Assembly: GCA_031265585.1 (NCBI GenBank)
Contig: JAISCL010000042.1
Span: 1-36,351, forward strand
Direction: 5' to 3'
DNA from: Tannerella sp.
Lineage (GTDB): Bacteria; Bacteroidota; Bacteroidia; Bacteroidales; Tannerellaceae
Length of the DNA: 36,351 nucleotides
In this document: one piece after another, positions 7,907 to 16,379 of the stretch
Layout: each line of letters starts with the position of its first letter
Position numbering within the stretch: position 1 is the first letter of the stretch
Made by a program: the position numbers and the translations under genes
The notes under the pieces: generated by a model
The model's input: only the letters and a program-made list of their open reading frames with translations
Told to the model about the DNA's origin: nothing
Database searches by the model: none

Positions 7907-9646
7907 TTAGTTGCCCTCAAAAACCTCGCCTGCGCGAGTGACGCCGTTTTCATTGAATGCTTCTACCGAGAAATAATACCGGGAATCGCGGTTGAAGAGT
8001 CCGCCTTCGTAGTGGTTGTCGTAGACCATGACGGCGTTCAATAGTTGTTCCCGGTTTATGCCTGTGCGGACGATATAGCCGGTCGCGTTGTCCTGTTTGT
8101 CCCACGTCAGTGCGTACCTCCGGGGGTTTTGGGGGTTGCGGGCAACCCGGACATTCGTCACTTTTGCGGGCTGTTTGCCGTTGCCTTCGCCGAATACGCG
8201 AAATCCGTAGAGCGCAAACTTTCCGGGCAATTCTCTTTTGTTTGTAATCTTCAGGTAGCGGGCTTTGACGGGATTATCAAGAACGACCAGGTCGTGCACG
8301 GCATCCACGGTGTTGAGGCTTTTGTCGACAAGCGTCTCCCAGTCGACGCCATTGCCGGACGATTCGACGACGTATCGGTAGGCAAACGGTTCGTGCGGTG
8401 CGCGAATGGTGAAGTCCTGGTCTGCAAAGTTTATTTGCAGCGCGCGAACCGTCATGGAAGCTTTCAGGTCAACGCAGAACCATTCTTCCGGATTGCCCGT
8501 CGCGGCGGACCACCGGTTTTCGATTTCTTCGTTCAACGCATTGGCGACAGGGAAGTTTTGCAGTTCCGACGAGGCAGTCGCCGTCTTGCGGAAGGACAGG
8601 AGGTTCCAGCCGGTAGAGCGGTCATCTGCCGAGAAATCCGCCTTCCCGTCGGGAATCACGAACGGATAATCCGTCCACACCGTCTGCGTGGCAGGATTGC
8701 CGTCTTTCGTAAAATAGAGCGGGAACAGTCCCAGCCGCCGTTCAAACATGTGGCGTTGCGATATTTTGATGGTCGCTACGTGCCAGTAGTTGCCGTATTT
8801 GTCGAGGAACGTATGCCCGTGTCCGGCGCCTCCCGCAAATCCTCCGGCTTTGAAAGAGAACGGATTGCTTTCGAGATACGTAAACGGGCCGAGCGGACTG
8901 TCGCCCGCGTAGGCGCCATCGGCATAGACGCGGAACTGCGTTCCCGGGGCGGCGTATTGCAGGAAATATTTCCCGTTGTGCTTAATCATGCAAGGCCCTT
9001 CGTTCCAGCCGTCTTTGCTCTCTTCGTTGTTTTCGCCGAACGATTCCCAGCCGTACCGGTCCGAATGATGTTCGATTAGCGCCACCGCGTCGCCTGTCGT
9101 TGCAAAGCCGTTTGCCGGGTCTACTTCCACGCCGTAGATGGGATGAACGTTTGAGCAACCCCAGTACATGTATACCTTGCCGTCGTCGTCCCTGTAAAAT
9201 GCCGGGTCCTGCGATCCCTCCGCGTTGAAATGGAATTTGCTGTCTATCAGTTCCCAGTTGCCGTCGCTGTCGGGGTTTGCTGTCTTATAGATTTTGACCG
9301 GTTCCCACGATGCCATGAAATACAGCGTGTCGCCAAGCACGAGGATTGTCGGCGCATAATTCTCAATGGTCTCAATCTTTGTCGACGGGATGAATTCCCA
9401 GCTTTTCAAGTCCGGCGAATTCCAGTAGCCGCCGGATTTGGAGGCGAAGAGGTAATATTTCCCTTTGAAATATTCGCAGACCGGATCGGCCGCCTCACGC
9501 CAGCCGGGTTCGTCGAACTGAAACCGGTAGTTCAGGTTCATCGGGTTTGCCACTACCGAATGGATGTCCACAGCCTGCTTCGCCGCTTCCTTTTCGGCCG
9601 AACAGGAAAGCAACAGTACAAGTCCAAAAAATAAATACTTTTTCAT
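7907..9646 (-). CDS. GH43-like glycosidase lipoprotein with discoidin and FN3-like domains
   Basis: Exported five-bladed propeller glycosidase; GH43 enzymes act on arabinosides, xylosides or galactosides. The lipobox LLSC places lipidation at C15. The propeller spans about 30-335. Likely catalytic acids are D54 (EAADPV), D147 (SQDPAFY) and E216 (NEGPCMI), the usual Asp-Asp-Glu pattern of clan GH-F. Residues about 350-486 form an F5/8 type C (discoidin, CBM32-like) sugar-binding domain, and about 492-575 an FN3-like module. The 579-residue protein is complete. Its substrate cannot be read from the sequence. It is convergent with the GH95 gene, so the two are not in one operon but may serve the same glycan. 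Confidence 0.82.
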   Translation of the reverse strand: MKKYLFFGLVLLLSCSAEKEAAKQAVDIHSVVANPMNLNYRFQFDEPGWREAADPVCEYFKGKYYLFASKSGGYWNSPDLKSWEFIPSTKIETIENYAPTILVLGDTLYFMASWEPVKIYKTANPDSDGNWELIDSKFHFNAEGSQDPAFYRDDDGKVYMYWGCSNVHPIYGVEVDPANGFATTGDAVALIEHHSDRYGWESFGENNEESKDGWNEGPCMIKHNGKYFLQYAAPGTQFRVYADGAYAGDSPLGPFTYLESNPFSFKAGGFAGGAGHGHTFLDKYGNYWHVATIKISQRHMFERRLGLFPLYFTKDGNPATQTVWTDYPFVIPDGKADFSADDRSTGWNLLSFRKTATASSELQNFPVANALNEEIENRWSAATGNPEEWFCVDLKASMTVRALQINFADQDFTIRAPHEPFAYRYVVESSGNGVDWETLVDKSLNTVDAVHDLVVLDNPVKARYLKITNKRELPGKFALYGFRVFGEGNGKQPAKVTNVRVARNPQNPRRYALTWDKQDNATGYIVRTGINREQLLNAVMVYDNHYEGGLFNRDSRYYFSVEAFNENGVTRAGEVFEGN

Positions 9647-9805
9647 GTTATAATAATGTATTGGTTTAATAATCTAAATTCTCCGATTTCCGTTTGATAC
9701 GGTGTGCAACTACAGCCTGTTGCCGGGCGGAAACGGTGTGATTCCCGCCGCCGCCGGCAAACCGCCTGCCCGGCGCCGCCTCATTCTTACTGAATATTTT
9801 TCCCG

Positions 9806-9949
9806 TCATTCGTCCGGATTTTGCAGTGATGTCTGTAATTGATTTACAAAGGTAGCATTATTTTCGCAAACGAACCGGATTTTTTGCGGAACCGTCCGGT
9901 TCGGAAGCGAAACGGCCAGCCGGTTCCAGCCCTGCTTCAGGGGCAGCGT
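9806..9949 (-). pseudogene. Possible remnant of a glycosidase C-terminus
   Basis: Reading the minus strand from 9949 gives 47 residues before a stop, beginning TLPLKQGWNRLAVSLPNR and containing IRFVCENNATF. The phrase LPLKQGWNRL with the following strands resembles the beta-sandwich end of Bacteroidales glycosidases such as GH20, where a (V/L)xLKKGWN motif is common. There is no start codon and the frame is closed just upstream by TGA. It may be the tail of a deleted gene. Resemblance is judged by eye. Confidence 0.35.
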
Positions 9950-10028
9950 TCATACTTCTTTCTTTATCGTTTGCAGGTCTATTTTTTTCCGGCACCTCAA
10001 AAAAAGATTTAGCCAAAAACGGGCTATT

Positions 10029-10060
10029 TTTGCATTATTCCGTACTTATTATTATCTTTG
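10029..10060 (+). promoter_or_regulatory. Promoter of the yajC operon
   Basis: TTTG (10029-10032), a 20-base spacer and TATCTTTG (10053-10060) match the Bacteroidetes housekeeping consensus exactly. The expected start of transcription lies about 30 bases before the yajC ATG. Confidence 0.75.
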
Positions 10061-10094
10061 CCACCCTATTGAGTAGAAACTTTAAATAAAAAAA

Positions 10095-10424
10095 ATGAAT
10101 ATCTTATCAAAAGTATTATTGCAGGCTGCAGAGCCTGCCGGCGGCGCAGGGGGGTCTTATATGAGTATATTGATGATTGTAGCCATGATCGCTATTTTTT
10201 ACTTTTTTATGATCAGGCCACAGCAGAAACGTCAGAAAGACATACAGAAAGCGCGTGAAGCAATGAGGGTTGGCGATAAGGTCGTAACGGCCGGTGGAAT
10301 ACACGGACGGATCAGGGAGGTGGCTGAACATTCAATGCTTATTGAAATTGCGGACGGCGTTCGCGTTCGTGTGGATAAAGCGTCGGTTTACGCTTCTCCG
10401 GAAGATATTCAATCCAAAACATAA
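10095..10424 (+). CDS. yajC: Preprotein translocase subunit YajC
   Basis: Small inner-membrane accessory of the Sec translocon, acting with SecDF. A single membrane helix lies at about 19-38 (MSILMIVAMIAIFYFFMIRP), followed by the family's positively charged PQQKRQKD stretch and a cytoplasmic beta domain with GDKVVTAGGIHGRI. The 109-residue length is normal. It leads an operon with the YbbR-domain gene and coaE, an order seen in many Bacteroidetes genomes. A consensus promoter stands immediately upstream. Confidence 0.95.
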   Translation: MNILSKVLLQAAEPAGGAGGSYMSILMIVAMIAIFYFFMIRPQQKRQKDIQKAREAMRVGDKVVTAGGIHGRIREVAEHSMLIEIADGVRVRVDKASVYASPEDIQSKT

Positions 10425-10448
10425 CGTTAACAAGGATTTTTGCCGGTC

Positions 10449-11459
10449 ATGCAGAATAAATTCATCTCTGCATTGAAATCAATGTTCCGGGATACGGGGG
10501 ATTTTTTTCGTAAACAGCAATGGAAGGAGATTTTGAGATTTCTTTTCTTTTTGTTGCTGTCTTCCGGCTTCTGGTTTTTGCAAACTTTGCAGCAGGACTA
10601 TGAACGGAATATAGAATTGCCTGTACGCTATAAAAACATCCCTCCGGAATGGATTCTTTCGGAAGATAACCCCGTGAAAATAACCCTGCTGGTAAAAGAC
10701 AAGGGCACTACCTTGATGTACTATTTGTGGAAGGCGAATTTTTCTCCTGTGGAGATCTCCCTGTCCCATCTTGCGCAGTCGTCCGGCCAGTCTCTCCAGG
10801 TCACGGCCCAGATGCTTGAGGTCATGCTGTCAAAACAGCTGATCGCTTCGACTTCCATACTTTCCATAGAGCCGGATAAAATTGTCATTAAATATGATTC
10901 TTTAAGCAACCGGCTGGTGCCTGTTGTCGTGAATATCGCCGTTCAGACCAGGCCGGGTTTTCAGCTGTCCGACAGTATACGGATCTCACATCCGGAAGTA
11001 CATATATATGGTAGCAGCAGGACGCTTGATACGTTAGATCATATAAGTACGAAACATGCTGCGATTGAAAATGTTTCGAGTACGAAAGAGCTTACGGTAG
11101 CACTTGATTTGCCGGCAGGCGTGAAATCGGATTATGAGACGGTAAAACTTACGGTTCCGGTAGAAGAATTTACGGAAAAAAGAATCCATTTGCCGGTATT
11201 GTGCCCGGATATTCCTTCCGGCTATGCATTGCGCATATTTCCAGCAAGCGTTGAGGTCGTATGCGATATACCGCTGTCACTGTTCAAGGAGTTGACGGAA
11301 AATGAGCTTGAGATACAGGTCCCGTTTCACGAATTTCTGGAATGCCAGTCTACAGGCAAATTGCCGGTACAGCTTTCGAAAAAGCCCTCCCGGGTTGTCA
11401 ATACAGTGATTACACCCGATGAGGTGGAATTTATTATCGAGCAGTTAAGTCATGATTAA
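10449..11459 (+). CDS. YbbR-like domain protein (CdaR-related)
   Basis: Single-pass membrane protein with one N-terminal helix at about 31-50 (RFLFFLLLSSGFWFLQTL) and a large extracytoplasmic part made of repeated YbbR-type beta modules, roughly 60-140, 145-235 and 240-330. In Firmicutes the related CdaR regulates the c-di-AMP cyclase; in Bacteroidetes the role is not established. I start at the ATG; an upstream in-frame TTG is less likely. The gene starts 24 bases after yajC, and its end overlaps the coaE start by 8 bases, which fits one operon. Confidence 0.8.
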   Translation: MQNKFISALKSMFRDTGDFFRKQQWKEILRFLFFLLLSSGFWFLQTLQQDYERNIELPVRYKNIPPEWILSEDNPVKITLLVKDKGTTLMYYLWKANFSPVEISLSHLAQSSGQSLQVTAQMLEVMLSKQLIASTSILSIEPDKIVIKYDSLSNRLVPVVVNIAVQTRPGFQLSDSIRISHPEVHIYGSSRTLDTLDHISTKHAAIENVSSTKELTVALDLPAGVKSDYETVKLTVPVEEFTEKRIHLPVLCPDIPSGYALRIFPASVEVVCDIPLSLFKELTENELEIQVPFHEFLECQSTGKLPVQLSKKPSRVVNTVITPDEVEFIIEQLSHD

Positions 11460-12033
11460 AATAGGCATTACAGGAGGGATCGGAAGCGGGAAATCCGTTG
11501 TTTCATCGCTGCTCGGAGTGAACAGGATTCCTGTGTATGTGGCAGATGCGGAGAGCAAACGGCTTTCGGATACCTCGCCGGCTATACGCAAAAAGCTGAC
11601 TGACTTATTTGGCAGCGGCATTTATGTAAATGACCTGCTTGACAGGAAGCGTCTTGCCTCGTTTATCTTTTCCAGCGAACACGTTCTTAAGAAAGTGAAT
11701 GGAATCATTCACCCTGCCGTTAAAAAGGACTTTCACGCCTGGGTGAAACAGCAAAAGGGGAATACATGCGCCGTTGAATCTGCCATTTTATTTGAATCCG
11801 GATTTAATAAAGCGGTCGATGTCATTCTTTTGGTGTACGCCCCGGTAGAACTCCGGCTGACGCGCGCCATGAAGCGTGACGGCGCTGCCGAAGCGGACAT
11901 TATGAAGCGGATGAACCGTCAGATGCCGGAAGAATTAAAGCGCAAGGAGGCGGACTGTGTCATCATCAATGATGATGTTCAGGCCCTGATCCCCCAGGTG
12001 GACCGTTTCCTGAAATTATTGACCAAAAAATAA
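11452..12033 (+). CDS. coaE: Dephospho-CoA kinase
   Basis: Catalyses the last step of coenzyme A synthesis, phosphorylating dephospho-CoA with ATP in the cytoplasm. The P-loop GGIGSGKS spans residues 8-15, the substrate region includes YVADAESKRL (about 29-38) and HPAVKKDF (about 87-94), and the lid region contains RMNRQM. The 193-residue length is typical. Translation is probably coupled to the YbbR-domain gene through the 8-base overlap. Confidence 0.95.
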   Translation: MIKIGITGGIGSGKSVVSSLLGVNRIPVYVADAESKRLSDTSPAIRKKLTDLFGSGIYVNDLLDRKRLASFIFSSEHVLKKVNGIIHPAVKKDFHAWVKQQKGNTCAVESAILFESGFNKAVDVILLVYAPVELRLTRAMKRDGAAEADIMKRMNRQMPEELKRKEADCVIINDDVQALIPQVDRFLKLLTKK

Positions 12034-12052
12034 AAAATTATACCATACAGCT

Positions 12053-12607
12053 ATGAATGAAGAAATAAAACAGATTGCCGAACGTTTGAAAGGGCTTCGG
12101 GATGCATTGGAAATAAGCGTGGAAGAGATGGCCGGGGCATGTCAGGTCTCACCGGAGGAATATCTTGCGCTTGAGAGTGGAACAGCAGATATATCAGTGA
12201 GCATACTTCACAAGATATCACAGGCATATCGGGTCGAATTGACAACGCTCATGTTTGGCGACGAGCCGAAAATGAGCGCTTACTTTGTAACCCGTGAAGG
12301 AAAGGGCATTTCCGTGGAACGGACAAAAGCGTATAAGTACCAGTCGCTGGCAGCGGGCTTTTCAAAGCGCAGGGCGGATCCGTTCATGGTCACCGTCCAT
12401 CCGAAGCCGGAAGGGGAACCGGTCTACCTGAATACACATTCCGGACAGGAATATAATTATGTAGTAAGCGGCCGCATGCAGATACGGATAAACGGCAAGG
12501 ATTTTATACTGGAAGCCGGAGACAGCATCTATTTCAACTCGGAACTGCCGCACGGCATGAAGGCGCTGGATGACGAGGAAGTGAAATTCCTGGCAGTCAT
12601 ACTGTGA
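12053..12607 (+). CDS. XRE-family regulator with C-terminal cupin domain
   Basis: A 184-residue cytoplasmic transcription factor. Residues about 6-66 are an XRE-type HTH (KGLRDALEISVEEMAGACQVSPEEYLALE) and residues about 108-182 form a cupin beta-barrel (HSGQEYNYVVSGRMQIRING, LEAGDSIYFNSELPHGMKAL) that probably binds a small ligand. It lies 19 bases after coaE and 54 bases before the acyl-CoA synthetase gene. Such regulator-ligase pairs are common in Bacteroidales, so it likely controls the ligase in response to an acid or its CoA ester. The ligand is unknown. Confidence 0.87.
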   Translation: MNEEIKQIAERLKGLRDALEISVEEMAGACQVSPEEYLALESGTADISVSILHKISQAYRVELTTLMFGDEPKMSAYFVTREGKGISVERTKAYKYQSLAAGFSKRRADPFMVTVHPKPEGEPVYLNTHSGQEYNYVVSGRMQIRINGKDFILEAGDSIYFNSELPHGMKALDDEEVKFLAVIL

Positions 12608-12661
12608 TATTATCCGGGAATTCGGATTGAATATTAAATTTACTAAATACATAACTTGAAG

Positions 12662-14326
12662 ATGTTAGAAAAGTTTTTAGCGCAGACTGTATTTGAATCG
12701 CAGGAAGATTTCAAAAAGAATTTTAAAATAACCGTACCGGAAAACTTTAATTACGGCTATGATGTTGTTGACGCATGGGCGGAAAAGGAGCCGGGTAAAA
12801 AAGCGTTATGCTGGACAAACGACCGGGGCGTCCACATTGATTTTTCGTTCGCGGAAATGAAGGCATATACGGACCGGGCCGCCTCGTATTTCCAGTCCCT
12901 GGGTATCGGACGCGGAGACATGGTCATGCTGATCCTCAAGCGCCGGTATGAGTTCTGGATTTCGATCATTGCCCTGCACAAGCTTGGGGCGGTCGTTATA
13001 CCCGCGACGCATCTGCTGACGAAAAAAGACATTATTTACCGTGCGAATGCGGCCGGCATAAAAATGATTGTATGTGCGGGTGAAGACATGATCCTGAACC
13101 ATATAAAAGAAGCGATGCCCGACTCGCCTGCCGTCAAGCGGCTGGTATCGGCAGGCCCTGTCATAGCGGACGGGTTCGATGACTTTCACAGGGGACTTGA
13201 AAATGCGGCGCCCTTTGTCCGTCCGGAACACGTAAACACGAATCAAGACACCTCGCTGATGTATTTCACATCAGGCACTTCGGGCGAGCCAAAGATGGTA
13301 ATCCATGATTACCTCTATCCGCTGGGGCATATAACAACCGGCTGCTACTGGCATAACCTCCGGGAAGACAGCCTGCACCTGACGATCGCGGATACCGGCT
13401 GGGGAAAAGCCGTCTGGGGCAAGCTGTACGGGCAGTGGATCGTCGGAGCCACGGTTTTCGTCTACGACCATGAAAAATTCACTCCCGCCGACATGCTGCG
13501 CATGATACAGGATTACAGGATTACGTCCCTTTGTGCGCCTCCCACCATTTTCCGCTTCCTCATCCGTGAAGACGTGACCAAATACGACCTGTCTTCCCTG
13601 AAGTACTGTACAATTGCGGGAGAGGCGCTTAATCCCGCGGTCTTTGACGCCTTTTACAAGCTGACCGGGATCCGGCTGATGGAAGGTTTCGGCCAGACGG
13701 AAACGACCCTGACGGTATGCACTTTCCCCTGGACAACCCCCAAGCCCGGCTCCATGGGACTTCCCAATCCTCAATACGAGGTAGACCTCCTGCGTCCCGA
13801 CGGAACAAAAGCGGAAGACGGCGAACAGGGTGAAATTGTCATCCGCATCGGGGAACGCAGGCCGATCGGCCTCTTTAAGGAATACTATCGTGACCCCGAA
13901 CGCACACACGAAGCCATGCACGGCGGCTGCTATTATACGGGAGATGTGGCATGGCGCGATGAAGACGGTTATTACTGGTTTGTAGGACGGGCGGATGATG
14001 TCATAAAAAGTTCCGGCTACCGTATCGGCCCGTTTGAAGTGGAAAGCGCCCTGATGACGCATCCGGCAGTCGTGGAATGCGCCATAACCGGCGTGCCTGA
14101 CGAAATACGCGGCCAGATAGTGAAAGCAACGATCGTTCTTTCAAAAGAATACAAAGAGAAAGCGGGCGATGAACTGGTAAAAGAAATTCAGGATCACGTC
14201 AAGCGCGTTACCGCACCCTATAAATATCCGCGTATCGTGGAATTTGTGGATGAATTGCCCAAAACGATCAGCGGAAAGATCCGGCGCGTGGAAATACGGT
14301 CGAAAGACGATAGCAGGGAATCATAA
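12662..14326 (+). CDS. AMP-forming acyl-CoA synthetase (acetyl-CoA synthetase-like)
   Basis: Activates a carboxylic acid with ATP and joins it to CoA. Core motifs are FTSGTSGEPKMVIH (202-215), EGFGQTET (341-348), YTGDVAWRDEDGYYWFVGR (425-443), and PKTISGKIRR (533-542) with K539 as the catalytic lysine of the C-terminal domain. The 554-residue length fits the short- to medium-chain acyl-CoA ligase subgroup. I begin at the ATG, two codons after an in-frame TTG. It follows the cupin regulator and ends before a cluster of palindromes. The acid used cannot be read from the sequence. Confidence 0.9.
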   Translation: MLEKFLAQTVFESQEDFKKNFKITVPENFNYGYDVVDAWAEKEPGKKALCWTNDRGVHIDFSFAEMKAYTDRAASYFQSLGIGRGDMVMLILKRRYEFWISIIALHKLGAVVIPATHLLTKKDIIYRANAAGIKMIVCAGEDMILNHIKEAMPDSPAVKRLVSAGPVIADGFDDFHRGLENAAPFVRPEHVNTNQDTSLMYFTSGTSGEPKMVIHDYLYPLGHITTGCYWHNLREDSLHLTIADTGWGKAVWGKLYGQWIVGATVFVYDHEKFTPADMLRMIQDYRITSLCAPPTIFRFLIREDVTKYDLSSLKYCTIAGEALNPAVFDAFYKLTGIRLMEGFGQTETTLTVCTFPWTTPKPGSMGLPNPQYEVDLLRPDGTKAEDGEQGEIVIRIGERRPIGLFKEYYRDPERTHEAMHGGCYYTGDVAWRDEDGYYWFVGRADDVIKSSGYRIGPFEVESALMTHPAVVECAITGVPDEIRGQIVKATIVLSKEYKEKAGDELVKEIQDHVKRVTAPYKYPRIVEFVDELPKTISGKIRRVEIRSKDDSRES

Positions 14327-14337
14327 AAAGACTTTTT

Positions 14338-14355
14338 CTCCGACGCGCGTCGGAG
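14338..14355. repeat. 18-bp perfect palindrome
   Basis: CTCCGACGCGCGTCGGAG is its own reverse complement. It lies 11 bases after the ligase stop and next to the second, larger inverted repeat. It may act in termination or belong to a dispersed palindromic family. Confidence 0.7.
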
Positions 14356-14356
14356 G

Positions 14357-14399
14357 TTTTGCGAGACGTCTCGGAGGTTTGGCGAGACGTCTCGCAAAA
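14357..14399. terminator. Paired palindromes forming a 17-bp hairpin between convergent genes
   Basis: Two copies of GCGAGACGTCTCG (14361-14373 and, as its complement, 14383-14395) pair with each other, flanked by TTTT and AAAA, to give a 17-bp stem with a 9-base loop. Each copy is itself palindromic. The place between convergent genes suggests a two-way terminator. Confidence 0.6.
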
Positions 14400-14430
14400 A
14401 AGCTGCAAGATACGGAGAATGACCGGAAGG

Positions 14431-16239
14431 TCATTCATATTTATAATCAACCGATCCGTCAACCGGACAGGTCGCCACATTATTTATATAATACCGGTCA
14501 CCGTTTTTCTTCAGCGTATAAGCAATTACCCGGCAGTTTGAATAATTTATGACCCGGTCTGTAACAGCCTTATCCAGCGGTATGGAAAAGCGCTCGGCGA
14601 CCATCTCCCCGTTTTGTATGACGCCTAATGATTTGCCTTCGTACGGCCTGTAATCGCCCGGCATCGAATAAGTCGCAACAGCCTGGCTTACGAAATTGTC
14701 ATCCCGTACCGTCTGATCGTCGGTATAGATCGTCTGTCTTTTCACCACGTCGTCTTCCACGATAAAGGCATATACCCTGTACTCATCCGTTACGTTGACT
14801 TTTACGTTTACTTCAACCTGTATGCTGTTCGCTGTCTTTTCCGATACGATCGCAATGCCGGACGTGGCGGGAAAGGCGCGCCTCATGGACTGGTGTAACT
14901 CGTAAATCCTCTCAACCCGGCGTATTAACAGTACGTTACTCAAGTCCAGTATGCCGAAGGGAGTGACATCCCAGCCATAATGCGTCAGGAAATCCTCCGC
15001 ATCCACATCCCTGCTCTCCAGTCCGCTGGCTGAGCGGTGCAGCGAGAGGATCTGTATCCGGTCGGAATGCTGTTTTTTTATCTCGTGGAAGACGGTAATC
15101 AGCTGGGGAGAATATCCGCACCACGTGGCAACGACCTCCATCGCGCAGGACTGCCCGTAAAAGGCTGCACGGCTGGCGGTTATCCGGATGTCGCCCGACT
15201 GTATGCCGGCGTATTGCGCATAGAAGGTATAGGCGCCTTCCAGGTTTGTTGCGAACAGGTGTTCCGCAAGCCGGAGGTCTTCCGGTTCGCCCCTTCGGTA
15301 AATTTCCGCACCGTCGGCCACCTGTATGCCGTCTGCAAACACGGAAAACGTCGCGGCGTCAACGCCTGTCGCCATCACGCTCCCCTTATCGGCCGAAACC
15401 GTGACGCTTGCAGGCGTTACCTCTATTTCAACCGCGCCGGATGTGCGTTCTTCAAAAGTCGCATAAACCGAATAGCTGCCGAATGAGGAGGGGATGAACA
15501 GCCGGCTGTTAAAAACCTCTTCGCTGCCGTTACGGGTAATGTGCAGGGCGATGGAAGCGGATACGTCATCCATCTCATCGGATATGGCGGTGAAAGTCAC
15601 CTCTTCGCCTGTTTTCACGGCTGTTCTGTCGGATGTCAGTGTCAGGACAAACGGAGTGGCCGTGACGGTCACGGCGTTTGAGACCAGCTCCCCGTATCGG
15701 CCGTAAAATTCATACGAGCCTGTCTGTCCGGTCGTAAACGTGTTATTTTCCAGCACGACTTCCGCATCGCCGTCCCGGTAGAAAATCTCGGCGCTGCCGG
15801 TTACATTTTCACCGTCGAGAGTTGCGGAAAAGGTCACGGCGCTTTTGCCGTTCGCTTTCAGCGAAGTCGCATCTGCGCTCAGCGCCAGTACGGGAGGCCT
15901 TGCATTTACCTGTACCTCCGGCGATTGAAGCCCTTTGTAGGTTGCATAAAAACGGTGCGTCCCGGAAATGCCGGTAGAAAAAGCATTTCCGGAAAGCGCC
16001 CGGTTTTCTTCCCGGTACATGATCTCTGCTTCCTGATCGGAACTTATATCTTTTTCATCCGCGCGGATGGAAAAAGTAACGATGTCATGGCCGTCGGACT
16101 TGAGTTCATTCTTGTCGACGGATAAAATAATATTCTGCAGCTTTTCCGGCTCTTCTTCGGCATCGGAACATCCTGAAAACGCAATCGCAAAGGCATATAA
16201 CAGGTAAAGCGGGCTTGAAATGTTGTTTTTAAAATTCAT
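14431..16239 (-). CDS. Omp28-like lipoprotein with four Ig-like repeats
   Basis: A 602-residue envelope protein. The signal peptide ends in FSGC, so C24 is lipidated. Four related Ig-like modules of about 80 residues follow (about 35-113, 115-195, 197-275, 277-355), each with a SADxxxLKANGxxxVTF-like opening and a (F/Y)YAxY-like close. The C-terminal 245 residues resemble Omp28 proteins, with a thioredoxin-like fold (EVVATWCGYSPQ). The usual CxxC is reduced to C374-G-Y-S, so a dithiol redox role is unlikely. I use the ATG just before the signal peptide; an upstream in-frame ATG would put 38 non-secretory residues in front of it. Function unknown; adhesive or surface-binding roles are possible. 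Confidence 0.75.
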   Translation of the reverse strand: MNFKNNISSPLYLLYAFAIAFSGCSDAEEEPEKLQNIILSVDKNELKSDGHDIVTFSIRADEKDISSDQEAEIMYREENRALSGNAFSTGISGTHRFYATYKGLQSPEVQVNARPPVLALSADATSLKANGKSAVTFSATLDGENVTGSAEIFYRDGDAEVVLENNTFTTGQTGSYEFYGRYGELVSNAVTVTATPFVLTLTSDRTAVKTGEEVTFTAISDEMDDVSASIALHITRNGSEEVFNSRLFIPSSFGSYSVYATFEERTSGAVEIEVTPASVTVSADKGSVMATGVDAATFSVFADGIQVADGAEIYRRGEPEDLRLAEHLFATNLEGAYTFYAQYAGIQSGDIRITASRAAFYGQSCAMEVVATWCGYSPQLITVFHEIKKQHSDRIQILSLHRSASGLESRDVDAEDFLTHYGWDVTPFGILDLSNVLLIRRVERIYELHQSMRRAFPATSGIAIVSEKTANSIQVEVNVKVNVTDEYRVYAFIVEDDVVKRQTIYTDDQTVRDDNFVSQAVATYSMPGDYRPYEGKSLGVIQNGEMVAERFSIPLDKAVTDRVINYSNCRVIAYTLKKNGDRYYINNVATCPVDGSVDYKYE

Positions 16240-16281
16240 GTGTATACGGATTATTCCACCATTTTTTTCTTTTAGCAGATG

Positions 16282-16313
16282 CAAAAATAGATATTTTCCT
16301 TCAAACGGGCAAC
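16282..16313 (-). promoter_or_regulatory. Promoter of the Omp28-like gene
   Basis: On the minus strand GTTG (16313-16310), a 20-base spacer and TATTTTTG (16289-16282) give a near-consensus promoter about 40 bases before the chosen ATG, which supports that start. Confidence 0.5.
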
Positions 16314-16330
16314 ATCTCAACGGATAAAAT

Positions 16331-16361
16331 TTTGTACATCTCCCGGCTTGCACTATATTTG
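16331..16361 (+). promoter_or_regulatory. Promoter of proB-proA
   Basis: TTTG (16331-16334), a 19-base spacer and TATATTTG (16354-16361) match the Bacteroidetes consensus. Transcription would start only about a dozen bases before the ATG at 16380, which rules out the longer upstream in-frame start. Confidence 0.75.
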
Positions 16362-16379
16362 CAGCCTGATTTCAAGATT

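Larger units (their letters stand above)
9647..10094. other. 448-bp gap: glycosidase-like remnant and the yajC promoter
   Basis: The gap holds a GC-rich part without a gene (about 9700-9780), a stretch with protein-like coding on the minus strand (9806-9949), and the yajC promoter. A -7-like TACCTTTG on the minus strand (9854-9847) could serve the GH43-like gene with a long leader, but it lies inside the remnant and has no -33 box at the right distance. Confidence 0.6.

Noticed and set aside
8045-9079. 344-codon open frame antisense to the GH43-like gene
   Set aside because: The opposite strand has the lipobox, catalytic acids and discoidin domain; this frame has no such features.
13271-14062. 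263-codon open frame antisense to the acyl-CoA synthetase
   Set aside because: It is fully covered by a gene with all AMP-binding motifs.
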